Positions 8,867-16,558 are shown, counted from the first letter of the stretch. The stretch: DNA of 34,965 nucleotides from Geobacter sp. (GCA_009886055.1 VFJM01000198.1:1-34965), one strand, 5' to 3'. A program made the numbers and translations. The notes: a model not told the origin generated them from the letters alone.

Positions 8867-9155
8867 CCGCTCTAATCTGCCGAGCGGCCGAAACGAGAAA
8901 AATAGCTGGATTTAAACAGCAGGCTCTGATATTTTGGCACTCTGCCATGACGGCTACCCATCCGGGAGTTGATCTGATGCTGGCAGTTAGTAACCGTACA
9001 TACCGCACGGATTCGGAAGCGAACCGGGACGGAAGGGGTGACCCCCACAGAGAGGTTTCAGCAGAATACCGATCTGACCGTTCACGACGCGCCCTCCGGC
9101 GCGTTTTTTGTTGTGTAGGCTGGAAATCACCTGTTTATCAGGATTGGGGAGCAGC
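8867..9155. other. Gap with no convincing gene; two inverted repeats and a terminator
   Basis: No coding sequence is convincing in this 289-bp gap. A small hairpin, TGGCA (8935-8939) CTC TGCCA (8943-8947), and a strong terminator at 9087-9110 are present. The terminator lies 220 bp past the chemoreceptor stop. Either the chemoreceptor message has a long 3' region or a small RNA ends here. I found no recognisable riboswitch consensus. Confidence 0.5.
9087..9110 (+). terminator. Rho-independent terminator before panB
   Basis: ACGCGCC (9087-9093) pairs perfectly with GGCGCGT (9098-9104) across a CTCC loop and is followed directly by a T run. It isolates panB from upstream transcription. Confidence 0.9.
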
Positions 9156-9956
9156 ATGAAAAAGAAGACGACGATACCTGACATACTGAAGATGAAGCAG
9201 AATGGGGAGCGCATTACGGTTCTGACCGCGTATGACTTTCCGTTTGCCCGCCTTGTTGATGGCGGGGGAGTAGATATTATTCTGGTGGGTGATTCGGCCG
9301 GTGTCGTTTTTGCCGGCCATGACACGACCCTGCCGGTTACCATGGATGAGATGCTGTATCATGTTCGGGCGGTTAAGCGTGCTGATCCGAAGGCCCTTCT
9401 GGTGGCTGATATGCCCTTTATGTCGTATCAGACCGGTATCGAGGATGCCTGCCGCAATTGCGGCCGCATGATCAAAGAGGGGGGCGCCGAGGCGGTCAAG
9501 GTGGAAGGGGGGAGCAACATGGCCCACGTTATCCGTGCTGTTTCAGCGATCGATATCCCGGTCATGGCTCACATCGGTTTGACACCGCAGTCGGTTCACC
9601 GCATGGGTGGTTACAAGGTTCAGGGGCGAAACGATCAGGCTGAACGGATCATGAATGATGCTCTTGCAGTACAGGAAGCCGGTGCCTTTGCGGTCGTGCT
9701 GGAGGGGATACCGGCATCGCTGGCGGCAGAGATCACCGCCGCGCTGACCATTCCGACAATCGGTATCGGGGCCGGTCCCTCCTGTAATGGCCAGGTGCTT
9801 GTGATCCACGACATCCTCGGGCTGTGTGAAAAATATTCGCCCAAATTCGTCAAACGCTATGCCGATCTGGCCCCGCTCATTTCCGCTGCAGTCACGCAGT
9901 ATGTTGCCGAGGTCCGGAACGGCGAGTTTCCGACAGAAGAACATTCATTCAGCTAA
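9156..9956 (+). CDS. panB: 3-methyl-2-oxobutanoate hydroxymethyltransferase
   Basis: This 266-aa enzyme transfers a hydroxymethyl group from 5,10-methylene-THF to alpha-ketoisovalerate, giving ketopantoate, the first committed step of pantothenate synthesis. Family motifs are TVLTAYDFPFARLVDGGG (here ITVLTAYDFP), LVGDSAGVVFAGHDTTLPVT with magnesium-binding Asp, GGAEAVKVEGG, AHIGLTPQSVHRMGGYKVQG and IGIGAGPSCNGQVLVIHD. Length and TIM-barrel motif order are normal. ATG 9156 follows GGGGAG at 9146-9151 and fits the usual N-terminus, whereas a longer in-frame reading would run back into the terminator. It is the first gene of panB-panC-panD. Confidence 0.96.
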   Translation: MKKKTTIPDILKMKQNGERITVLTAYDFPFARLVDGGGVDIILVGDSAGVVFAGHDTTLPVTMDEMLYHVRAVKRADPKALLVADMPFMSYQTGIEDACRNCGRMIKEGGAEAVKVEGGSNMAHVIRAVSAIDIPVMAHIGLTPQSVHRMGGYKVQGRNDQAERIMNDALAVQEAGAFAVVLEGIPASLAAEITAALTIPTIGIGAGPSCNGQVLVIHDILGLCEKYSPKFVKRYADLAPLISAAVTQYVAEVRNGEFPTEEHSFS

Positions 9957-9961
9957 CCATC

Positions 9962-10002
9962 CGACTCCGCTCAGGGAACAGATCGTTGGCTGAGCGGAGT
10001 CG
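9962..10002. repeat. Dispersed inverted-repeat element between panB and panC
   Basis: CGACTCCGCTCAG (9962-9974) and CTGAGCGGAGTCG (9990-10002) form a perfect 13-bp inverted repeat with a 15-nt loop, followed by AAGCC. A related element ending in the same GAGTCGAAGCC occurs inside nuoL at 11938-11980. As RNA it would form a stable hairpin just before the panC start. It lacks a T run, so it is more likely a dispersed repeat or message-stability element than a terminator. Confidence 0.75.
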
Positions 10003-10019
10003 AAGCCATAGGGAAATAT

Positions 10020-10871
10020 ATGCAGATAATCAACAGTATCCTATGCATGCAGGCGCTTGCGATCGCCCCCGAACGGGAAGGGAGGCGAATCGTCCTTGTC
10101 CCCACCATGGGGTTTTTGCACGAGGGGCATGCCTCTCTACTGCGGGAGGGGCGCAGACGGGGAGATGTCCTGGTGCTCTCGATTTTTGTCAACCCGATCC
10201 AGTTCGGGAAAAATGAAGATCTGGACCGGTATCCGCGTGACATGGAACGTGACTGTCAGATCGCCGACGCGTGTGGTGTTGACATCGTCTTTACCCCGAC
10301 TGTGGCGGAGATGTATCCGCGGGGGTTCCAGACCGGAGTTACCGTGCGGGATATTGCCCTGCCGCTCTGCGGCGCCAGCCGTCCGGGACACTTTGACGGC
10401 GTCGCAACGGTTGTAACCAAACTCTTCAATATTGTCCGGCCCGATGTGGCGCTCTTTGGAAACAAGGATTATCAGCAGCTGGCGGTCATCCGCCGCATGA
10501 CGGCTGACCTGAACCTGCCGGTAGAGATCGTGGGTATGCCGATCGTACGCGAGGCGGATGGCCTGGCCATGAGTTCGCGAAACGCCTATCTGTCACCGGG
10601 TGAGCGGCAGAGCGCGCTCTGCCTGGTTCGCGCCATCAAACGGGCCCGTGAGCTTTTTGCATCCGGTGAACATTCAGTTGCTGTCTTGATGAGGGAGACG
10701 CGAGCTGTTATTGAACAGGAACCTGCAGCTGTTATCGACTACGTTGAGTTTCGTGACGGCGCGATGTTGAATGAATTAGAAGTTGCCGACAGCAGCACGC
10801 TGCTGGCACTGGCAGTAAAAATAGGACAAACCAGACTGATCGACAATACCGTACTTGGAGAGGAATTGTAG
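10020..10871 (+). CDS. panC: Pantothenate synthetase
   Basis: This 283-aa enzyme condenses pantoate and beta-alanine with ATP to form pantothenate via pantoyl-adenylate. It belongs to the nucleotidyltransferase superfamily: [15 protein letters not shown] carries the HIGH-type signature (HEGH), [18 protein letters not shown] follows, [14 protein letters not shown] is the second substrate-binding region, and the KMSKS-like segment is [13 protein letters not shown]. The length is normal. AGGGA lies just before ATG 10020. It is in the middle of panB-panC-panD, 63 bp after panB across a repeat hairpin and 2 bp before panD. Confidence 0.96.
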   Translation: MQIINSILCMQALAIAPEREGRRIVLVPTMGFLHEGHASLLREGRRRGDVLVLSIFVNPIQFGKNEDLDRYPRDMERDCQIADACGVDIVFTPTVAEMYPRGFQTGVTVRDIALPLCGASRPGHFDGVATVVTKLFNIVRPDVALFGNKDYQQLAVIRRMTADLNLPVEIVGMPIVREADGLAMSSRNAYLSPGERQSALCLVRAIKRARELFASGEHSVAVLMRETRAVIEQEPAAVIDYVEFRDGAMLNELEVADSSTLLALAVKIGQTRLIDNTVLGEEL

Positions 10872-10873
10872 TC

Positions 10874-11269
10874 ATGCAGAGAATCATGTTGAAGAGTAAA
10901 ATCCACCGTGCCACCGTTACCGGCGCAGACCTGCACTATGAAGGGAGCGTCACCATCGATCGTGACCTGATGGATGCGGCCGACATCGTTTCCTACGAGA
11001 AAGTCGCGGTCTGGAATGTTACCAACGGCAGCCGCCTGGAAACATACGCCATTGAAGGGGAACGCGGTTCGGGAGTCATCTGTCTGAACGGTGCTGCGGC
11101 GCGTCTGGTGGCGCCAAAGGATCTCGTGATCATCGCCAGTTTCGTCAACATGGAAAGTGCCGAGGCCATTAAATATGAGCCGAAGCTGGTCTTTGTAGAT
11201 GAGGAAAACCGCATGCTGCCGACCCGCAAGGAAGAGGCCGGACAGGCAAAGCTGAAATGCGTGCATTAG
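10874..11269 (+). CDS. panD: Aspartate 1-decarboxylase
   Basis: This 131-aa pyruvoyl enzyme makes beta-alanine from aspartate, supplying the second PanC substrate. The self-cleavage site that generates the pyruvoyl group is intact: G24-S25 in YEGSVTID. Other family features are [12 protein letters not shown] at the N-terminus, the [14 protein letters not shown] block and [30 protein letters not shown] ribosome binding site overlaps the end of panC. The operon ends with an inverted repeat at 11317-11359 before the convergent nuoL gene. Confidence 0.96.
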   Translation: MQRIMLKSKIHRATVTGADLHYEGSVTIDRDLMDAADIVSYEKVAVWNVTNGSRLETYAIEGERGSGVICLNGAAARLVAPKDLVIIASFVNMESAEAIKYEPKLVFVDEENRMLPTRKEEAGQAKLKCVH

Positions 11270-11316
11270 CCGTTAGAACACCCATCAAGTAACCCTGTAT
11301 AAACATTTGAAACACG

Positions 11317-11359
11317 GAGCAACAGGGTAATACAAACCGTACTTGTTTCCCTGTTGCTC
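11317..11359. terminator. Inverted repeat between convergent panD and nuoL
   Basis: GAGCAACAGGG (11317-11327) and CCCTGTTGCTC (11349-11359) are a perfect 11-bp inverted repeat with a 21-nt loop, placed between two convergent genes. There is no strong T run on either strand. A bidirectional terminator or mRNA 3'-end stabiliser is the likely role, not proven. Confidence 0.55.
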
Positions 11360-11394
11360 AGTTGTTCTATACTATTCCAATTGCCGTCCGTCAT

Positions 11395-13287
11395 TCAAAT
11401 CAGCTGCCACACCACGTACCCCAGCACGGCCGCCGCTCCACCCGCCAGTGCGACCAGCGACGTCGCCACCCGGCCGGTACTCCAGCCGGCGGGGAGTCTC
11501 CCCAGCCGCATCGTGAAGCGCGCCACCCCATCCAGAGTGCCGTCAATGACGGCCTCATCGACCCCCCTCCATAAGAAGCGACTCAAGTAAACAAAAGGAC
11601 GGATGAAAAGCAAACGGTAGAGAGAATCCAGATACCACCCGTTAATCAGGAATCCACTGAACGGGAGTCCTGATTCTTCCTGCCGCAATGATTCCGCCCG
11701 TCTCTGGCCGGTGTAGCGCGACCAGGCCAGTCCCAACCCGATCAGGCTGACCGTGGCGGCAATGATCTGCAGGACGATTTCGGTCGCGGATGATGTGTGG
11801 GAAGCTGCTGCAAAACCGGGCAGAACACCAATGAATGCAGAGAGGATGCTGTGACTCCCAAGGAATTCGGGCAGATTAAGAAGGCCTCCGAACAGGGCGA
11901 TCAGGGCTAATGGAATGAGGGTAAGGGTCATGATCGGTTCGACTCTGCCCACCGGCCGGGGGCAGAGAGGAGTCGAAGCCCCGTCATGAAACACCACGAA
12001 CAGCATGCGAAACGTATAAAATGCGGTCATCAGTGCAGTCACAAGCCCAACGGCAAACAGGGTGCCATACAGCGTCCCGCCGCGTTCGAAAACAGCCCCA
12101 AGAATGGCGTCCTTGCTGAAGAAACCTCCACTCCCCGGAAAACCTGCCAGACAGAGCGCACCGGCCAGGAACGGCCAGTAGACCGCCGGCAACTGTTTTT
12201 TAAGTCCCCCCATGCGGAAGATATCCTGCTGGTGGTGCAGGGCGGTGATCACGCATCCCGCGCCGAGGAACAGCAGCGCCTTGAAAAAGGCATGGATCAG
12301 CAGGTGGAAGGTGCTGGCGGTCAGCGCCCCGGCCCCGATCCCGAGCACCATATAGCCGATCTGGCTTATCGTGGAGTAGGCCAGAATGCGCTTCAGATCG
12401 CGTTGGGCGCAGGCACAGGTGGCGGCATAGAAGGCGGTTGCCCCCCCGGCGACCGCAATGGCGCCCAGTGTCGTTGGCGACGAGCCGATCAACGGGAACA
12501 TGCGCGCCAGCAGGTAGACCCCGGCAGTAACCATCGTGGCGGCGTGGATCTGGGCGGAGACAGGTGTGGGGCCTGCCATCGCATCAGGGAGCCAGACCGA
12601 GAGCGGCAGCTGGGCCGATTTACCGGCCGCCCCGATAAGCAGCAGAATCCCGAGAGCGGTGATAACGCCGGCCGGCATCAGGAAGCCCATGCCGTTCAGC
12701 TCGGTGATGGAGACCGTGCCGAAGAGCTGGAACATCCAGACCATGGCGATGCCGAGGGCAGTGTCGCCGATGCGGGTGACGATAAAGGCCTTGCGCCCGG
12801 CGGTGGCGTTCTTGTCATCTGTGTACCAGAAACCGATCAGGGCATAGGAACAGAAGCCGACCCCTTCCCACCCCAGGTAGAGAAGCGGAAGGTTTTCGGC
12901 CAGAACCAGGGTCAGCATCGCGAAGACGAAGATGTTCAGCAGGGTGAAGTAGCGGACAGTGGACGGATCGTCCTTCATGTAGCCGACCGAATAGAGATGG
13001 ATCAGGCCGCAGACGAAGGTGATCATCAGGGCCAGGGAGAGCGAGAGCTGGTCCAGGTAGAGGGTGATGGGAGCTTTGAAGTCGAAGTCGGAGAGCCAGG
13101 AGGCGTATTCGATCCGCTCGGGAGCGGAAAACTGCAGGAAGGCCAGTACGCTGCAGACAAAGGCTCCCCAGATCACGCCGCAGGCGATGCTTTCCCTCGC
13201 CAGCCGCGGCAGGTTGCGGCCTAACAGAGCGTTTAACAGGCCGCCGCAGAGCGGCAGCAGGAGTATGAGGGCGAGGTAGAGTTTCAT
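11395..13287 (-). CDS. nuoL: NADH-quinone oxidoreductase subunit L
   Basis: This 630-aa, strongly hydrophobic, antiporter-like subunit forms the distal end of the Complex I membrane arm. The core signature is clear: LYLGWEGVGFCSYALIGFWY, then PDAMAGPTPVSAQIHAATMVTAGVYLL with the helix-7/8 lysine region, LKRILAYSTISQIGYM, and HAFFKALLFLGAGCVI. A long C-terminal lateral helix region follows. An odd stretch, DGASTPLCPRPVGRVEP, is encoded by a dispersed hairpin repeat (11938-11980) sitting in a loop after TFRMLFVVF. It is the last gene of the cluster. No nuoM or nuoN follows, which is unusual. Confidence 0.95.
   Translation of the reverse strand: MKLYLALILLLPLCGGLLNALLGRNLPRLARESIACGVIWGAFVCSVLAFLQFSAPERIEYASWLSDFDFKAPITLYLDQLSLSLALMITFVCGLIHLYSVGYMKDDPSTVRYFTLLNIFVFAMLTLVLAENLPLLYLGWEGVGFCSYALIGFWYTDDKNATAGRKAFIVTRIGDTALGIAMVWMFQLFGTVSITELNGMGFLMPAGVITALGILLLIGAAGKSAQLPLSVWLPDAMAGPTPVSAQIHAATMVTAGVYLLARMFPLIGSSPTTLGAIAVAGGATAFYAATCACAQRDLKRILAYSTISQIGYMVLGIGAGALTASTFHLLIHAFFKALLFLGAGCVITALHHQQDIFRMGGLKKQLPAVYWPFLAGALCLAGFPGSGGFFSKDAILGAVFERGGTLYGTLFAVGLVTALMTAFYTFRMLFVVFHDGASTPLCPRPVGRVEPIMTLTLIPLALIALFGGLLNLPEFLGSHSILSAFIGVLPGFAAASHTSSATEIVLQIIAATVSLIGLGLAWSRYTGQRRAESLRQEESGLPFSGFLINGWYLDSLYRLLFIRPFVYLSRFLWRGVDEAVIDGTLDGVARFTMRLGRLPAGWSTGRVATSLVALAGGAAAVLGYVVWQLI
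11938..11980. repeat. Hairpin repeat embedded in nuoL
   Basis: TTCGAC-TCTGCCC (11938-11950) pairs with GGGCAGA ... GTCGAA (to 11977), with a 5-nt bulge, and the element ends GAGTCGAAGCC. The panB-panC element at 9962-10007 has the same right end and a related left arm. It is in frame with nuoL and codes for the loop DGASTPLCPRPVGRVEP. Confidence 0.6.
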
Positions 13288-13288
13288 A

Positions 13289-13597
13289 TCACCCCTTCAT
13301 CTCGCAGAACGCATCCGTATCGACCGTCTTTCGCCGCCGGTGCATATAGACGACCATCGCCAGCGCCAGCGATACTTCGGCCGAAGTCAGCGCCATGATG
13401 AAGACCGCGAACAGCTGGCCGTCAGGATTCCCCCAGCGGGCCGAGCCGGCCACAAGGACCAGCATGACGGCGTTCAGCATGACCTCGATACTGACAAGCA
13501 TCATGATCAGATTGGCGCGCCAGGCCAAAAGTCCCCCCATGCCGATGAAGAACAGCAGTCCGGCCAGAATGAGAATATGTTCGAGTGGGACGATCAT
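13289..13597 (-). CDS. nuoK: NADH-quinone oxidoreductase subunit K
   Basis: This 102-aa membrane subunit has three predicted transmembrane helices, as usual for NuoK. The helices contain the two conserved glutamates of the proton path, in SIEVMLNAV and in ALTSAEVSLALAM. The N-terminus reads MIVPLEHILILAGLLFFIG. It overlaps the nuoJ stop by 4 bp and is 1 bp from the nuoL start, so translation is coupled. It forms part of the membrane arm next to NuoJ and NuoA/H in the complex. Confidence 0.95.
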   Translation of the reverse strand: MIVPLEHILILAGLLFFIGMGGLLAWRANLIMMLVSIEVMLNAVMLVLVAGSARWGNPDGQLFAVFIMALTSAEVSLALAMVVYMHRRRKTVDTDAFCEMKG

Positions 13598-14145
13598 AAC
13601 GGCACCCCCTCACCCGGCCTTTGACCACCTTTTCCCTCAGGGAGAGGGGGTGGGGGAGCAGGCGACTTCCCCAGATACAATGCCCCCACCAGGGCAAACA
13701 GAAGCTGCAGCGAAACGAGTTCTACCGCCAGGCCGTGCTCCTGAAAGAGGCGGCGTGCAACCTCGCGGATCGGCAGGGGGGAAGGATATGCGCTTACCGT
13801 TGCGTGATGTGAGGCGACCACGGTAACCAGCGAAGCGATGCTGACGGCTGACAACAGCAGTGCCGGGAGCCATTCCCGCCAACCGGGAGCCATCCCCTTT
13901 TCCGGGTGCCCCAGATCAAGCATCATGATCACGAACAGGAACAGCACCATGATGGCGCCGGCGTAGAGGATTACCTCGAAGGCCGCTACCAGCGGCGCCA
14001 TCAGCAGATAGAAGATGGTCGCCATGCTGAACAGGGAGGTGACCAGGTACAGAATGGCATGTACCGGATGCTTCTCGGTGACGGCGAGGAGAGTGCCGAT
14101 GACGGCAACAGCGGCCAGTATGTAGAAGATAGTTTGTTCTATCAT
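13594..14145 (-). CDS. nuoJ: NADH-quinone oxidoreductase subunit J with repeat-derived tail
   Basis: This 183-aa membrane subunit has five hydrophobic helices. The family signature is HPVHAILYLVTSLFSMATIFYLL followed by FEVILYAGAIMVLFLFVIMMLDL. The usual C-terminus (ALVGALYLGK) is extended by about 22 residues rich in proline, glycine and charge (SPAPPPPLPEGKGGQRPGEG). These are encoded by a dispersed hairpin repeat at about 13600-13660. The gene overlaps nuoI and nuoK by 4 bp each, consistent with translational coupling. The extended tail probably lies at the membrane surface and may be neutral (inference). Confidence 0.93.
   Translation of the reverse strand: MIEQTIFYILAAVAVIGTLLAVTEKHPVHAILYLVTSLFSMATIFYLLMAPLVAAFEVILYAGAIMVLFLFVIMMLDLGHPEKGMAPGWREWLPALLLSAVSIASLVTVVASHHATVSAYPSPLPIREVARRLFQEHGLAVELVSLQLLFALVGALYLGKSPAPPPPLPEGKGGQRPGEGVPL
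13603..13660. repeat. Dispersed hairpin repeat at the nuoJ 3' end
   Basis: The segment reads CCCCTCACCCGGCCTTTGA, then CCACC (13625-13629), TCCC-TCA-GGGA (13633-13643) and GGTGG (13649-13653), which forms a long hairpin. The layout resembles widely dispersed intergenic repeats of the CCCTCACCC...GGGAGAGGG type. Here it is translated as the NuoJ tail. Only one copy is in this window. Confidence 0.5.
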
Positions 14146-14672
14146 GGCATCAGCGACCTGACATCCACCGGTCTGCTCTCTTCCGCACCTTCGCCACGCG
14201 GCTGGGCAACCCCGATGCCGGAGTGTTTGTAGAAATTGTAGGACGCATCCTTGCCGCAGCCATCGATCAGCAGATCTTCCTTCTCGTAGAGCAGATTCAT
14301 GATGTCGCGCGTGCAGATTTCGTAGTCAGGTGTCATCTGGATAGCCATTGTCGGGCAGGCCTCGGCGCAAAGGCCGCAGAAGATACAGCGAGAAAAATTG
14401 ATCCTGAACCAGGAGGCATAACGGCGGCCATCCTCCCGTTCAGCCGATTGCATCGAGATGCAGTCAACGGGGCAGGCGGCAGAGCAGAGGTAACAGGCGA
14501 CGCAGCGCTCATCCCCCTCCGGGTCGCACGTGAGGACTATCCGGGCCCGATAGCGTGGGTAGGGGGTGCGCTTCTCTTCAGGGTATTGAATCGTAACCGG
14601 CCTGCGCAGCATGTGGGCAAGCGTGACGCGGAAACCGCCCAGGATGGCCTTAATGTCGGAAACTATCTGCAT
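14142..14672 (-). CDS. nuoI: NADH-quinone oxidoreductase subunit I
   Basis: This 176-aa 8Fe-8S subunit connects the peripheral arm to the quinone site. Two intact tetracysteine motifs bind clusters N6a and N6b: CVACYLCSAACPVDC and CIFCGLCAEACPTMA. The N-terminal helix precedes RRPVTIQYPEEKRTPYPRYR, the usual quinone-side motif. The C-terminal about 25 residues are variable. It overlaps nuoJ by 4 bp. Upstream it is separated from nuoH by an ankyrin-repeat gene and a hairpin, an interruption of the normal H-I order. Confidence 0.95.
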   Translation of the reverse strand: MQIVSDIKAILGGFRVTLAHMLRRPVTIQYPEEKRTPYPRYRARIVLTCDPEGDERCVACYLCSAACPVDCISMQSAEREDGRRYASWFRINFSRCIFCGLCAEACPTMAIQMTPDYEICTRDIMNLLYEKEDLLIDGCGKDASYNFYKHSGIGVAQPRGEGAEESRPVDVRSLMP

Positions 14673-14696
14673 AAACCAATGAACCCCGTAAACGTT

Positions 14697-14720
14697 GAGA
14701 CGTCCCCGCTGGGGCGTCTC
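14697..14720. other. Hairpin between the ankyrin gene and nuoI
   Basis: GAGACG-T-CCCC (14697-14707) pairs with GGGG-CGTCTC (14711-14720) around a GCT loop, with one bulged base. No T run follows on the minus strand, so full termination is unlikely. It may set relative expression of the ankyrin gene and nuoI by processing or attenuation (inference). Confidence 0.5.
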
Positions 14721-14749
14721 TGGCCGCTGCTAACTAAATTGCCGCACGA

Positions 14750-15172
14750 TCAGGCGTGACCGGCTTTTGTACGTTCAGCCTTTTTCAACAACGCGGCCGC
14801 CAGCGGGTGACTGTTGTTTTCAGCATACAGACTGGCGGTATTGCCGGCCGGCGTTTTGAGCGCCGGATTTGCGCCGCCATCGATCAGCGCCTGTACCGTC
14901 TGATTGCAGCCGTAGATGGCAGCCAGCATCAGCGGCGTGTGTCCTTCACGGTCGCGGGCATCGACATCGGCACCTTTTTCAATCAGCATCTTGACAATCT
15001 CGGTATGCCCGTTGGCTGCAGCATAGTGGAGGGGCGTTTTGCCTTTATCGCTGCTGGCGGTGATGTCGGCACCACGGTGCAGCAGGTCCTGGACAAAATC
15101 CTTGAGCCCCTCTTTGGAAGCACTGATCAGCGGTGTGTGGCCATGACGGTCTTTTGCATTAACGCTTTCCAT
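14750..15172 (-). CDS. Ankyrin-repeat protein inside the nuo cluster
   Basis: This 140-aa soluble protein consists of about four ankyrin repeats. The signatures are HGHTPLISASKEG, GKTPLHYAAANGHTEIV, EGHTPLMLAAIYG and a degenerate AGNTASLYAENNS, with the repeat ends HRGADI, EKGADVD and DGGANPA. No signal peptide or membrane segment is seen, so it is probably cytoplasmic and mediates protein binding. The start at 15172 is preceded by GGGGAGGA at 15182-15189. A longer in-frame reading to 15196 lacks this support. It lies on the same strand between nuoH and nuoI, an uncommon place, suggesting an accessory or assembly partner of this Complex I or a passenger gene (inference). Confidence 0.85.
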   Translation of the reverse strand: MESVNAKDRHGHTPLISASKEGLKDFVQDLLHRGADITASSDKGKTPLHYAAANGHTEIVKMLIEKGADVDARDREGHTPLMLAAIYGCNQTVQALIDGGANPALKTPAGNTASLYAENNSHPLAAALLKKAERTKAGHA

Positions 15173-15223
15173 GTGTGATTCCTCCCCTAGATACATGATC
15201 GGGCACCATTGCCCGTATTAGTA

Positions 15224-16213
15224 TTACTTCAACATGAGCCACCACCCGGTGATCAGTATGTTTACCAATGCCAGCGGCGTCAACACCTTCCACCCCAGGT
15301 GCATCAACTGGTCATACCGCAGTCGAGGCAGCGTCCCGCGCATCCAGATGAAAAAGAAGGACACCGCAAGAGTCTTCAGTGAGAACCAGATGGTCGGCGG
15401 CAGCAGCGGTCCGTGCCACCCCCCCAGAAAGAACGTTGCCGCCAGACCGCCCAGTACGATGATGTTAATGTACTCGCCGACAAAAAACAAGCCGAAGCGC
15501 ATCCCGGAATATTCGGTGTGGAAACCGGCTACCAGTTCTCCCTCCGCTTCGGGGAGGTCAAACGGGATCCGCTTGCATTCGGCCGTAATGCTCAGCAGAA
15601 AGATGATGAACGCCAGAGGCTGGTAGACGATAAACGGCACAGTTTCCTGCGCCGCAACGATATCGGTCAGGCTGAAGGAGTGTGACAGCATGACGATCGG
15701 AACCAGCGAAAGCCCCATCGACAGCTCGTAGGATATCAGCTGTGCCAGACCTCGAATGCCCCCCAGCAGAGCATATTTCGAGTTGGAGGCCCAGCCTCCG
15801 ATCGCCACGCCATAAACTGCGATCGAAGAGAGCGCCAGAAAGAAGAGCAGGCCCACATTCAGATCGGCAACCACCAGCGGCAGGTGGCGTCCGTATATCG
15901 TCAGCGGCGCACCGAAAGGAATTACGGAAAAGATCAGAATAGCGGGGATGGCAGCCATAGCCGGAGCCAGATAGAACAACCAGCGGTCGGCGGCACTCGG
16001 GACAACGTCTTCTTTGGTGAGGAGTTTGATCAGGTCCGCCAGCGGTTGCAGCAGACCAAAGGGGCCGACACGGTTAGGCCCTTTGCGGTCCTGGACCCAC
16101 GCCAGAATTTTCCTCTCTGCGAACACCAGATAGGCGGCCAGGGTAAGGATGACGAAGAATACCAACGCCAGTTTCAGCGCGAATAGCGTTATGTCGAGTG
16201 AAAATGCTGTCAT
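15224..16213 (-). CDS. nuoH: NADH-quinone oxidoreductase subunit H
   Basis: This 329-aa, eight-helix membrane subunit forms most of the quinone chamber with NuoB and NuoD. Family signatures are AERKILAWVQDRKGPNRVGP, GLLQPLADLIKLLTKED, GWASNSKYALLGGIRG, and PFDLPEAEGELVAGFHTEYS with the acidic loop of the proton path. C-terminal WMRGTLPRLRYDQLMHLGWK is intact. ATG 16213 gives the usual NuoH N-terminus. A longer frame to 16249 adds unrelated residues. It is the first gene of the minus-strand nuo cluster here. No nuoG or earlier subunit precedes it; the upstream 480 bp holds the ric control region instead. Confidence 0.95.
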   Translation of the reverse strand: MTAFSLDITLFALKLALVFFVILTLAAYLVFAERKILAWVQDRKGPNRVGPFGLLQPLADLIKLLTKEDVVPSAADRWLFYLAPAMAAIPAILIFSVIPFGAPLTIYGRHLPLVVADLNVGLLFFLALSSIAVYGVAIGGWASNSKYALLGGIRGLAQLISYELSMGLSLVPIVMLSHSFSLTDIVAAQETVPFIVYQPLAFIIFLLSITAECKRIPFDLPEAEGELVAGFHTEYSGMRFGLFFVGEYINIIVLGGLAATFFLGGWHGPLLPPTIWFSLKTLAVSFFFIWMRGTLPRLRYDQLMHLGWKVLTPLALVNILITGWWLMLK

Positions 16214-16428
16214 GGGAACCCGCTGGTAACAGGCTAGAGAGAGAAGCAAGCCACAAGAAAATAACAGCGTTATTCATATACCATACATTCACGATGAACA
16301 CCATGTGCTATTTGAGGTAAATCTTGTCCATGCGAATTCCGCCCGTTTCATTGTCAATGCCGATATTCCTGGAAATGAGAGTTAAGATGCCGACAATAGA
16401 AACCTTTCTGCTGAAATCATCAGCGGGA

Positions 16429-16458
16429 TTGACGCTCCGGCATCCGGAAGGATATAAT
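16429..16458 (+). promoter_or_regulatory. Strong sigma-70 promoter upstream of ric
   Basis: TTGACG (16429-16434) is followed after 18 bp by a perfect TATAAT (16453-16458). Transcription from here would give ric a leader of about 230 nt. Just after it lies a small palindrome, GTCGA-AA-TCGAC (16463-16474), a possible operator. It is separate from the FNR-type promoter at 16559-16600. Confidence 0.65.
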
Positions 16459-16558
16459 GTGAGTCGAAATCGACACCCACAATGAACTGGAATATTTCCG
16501 CCGCGGTGGTATTCTTTGCGATATGCCAAGGTAGTCATTAATGGAACTTTACATATAA

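Noticed and set aside
8934-8950. TTGGCAC-like sigma-54 promoter
   Set aside because: TTGGCAC is present but the required TTGC element is not at the right distance; the sequence is better read as a small hairpin.
8947-9159. 70-codon frame on the plus strand before panB
   Set aside because: It runs through the rho-independent terminator and has no ribosome binding site or domain.
11263-11397. Small minus-strand frame starting at the nuoL stop, considered as a nuoM remnant
   Set aside because: Its 44 residues are not hydrophobic and do not match the NuoM start; it overlaps the panD end.
11986-13224. 412-codon open frame on the plus strand
   Set aside because: It is antisense to nuoL with a highly charged, low-complexity product; nuoL motifs on the minus strand are unambiguous.
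16308-16538. 76-codon frame on the minus strand before ric
   Set aside because: No ribosome binding site, no family resemblance, and it lies across a strong plus-strand promoter.
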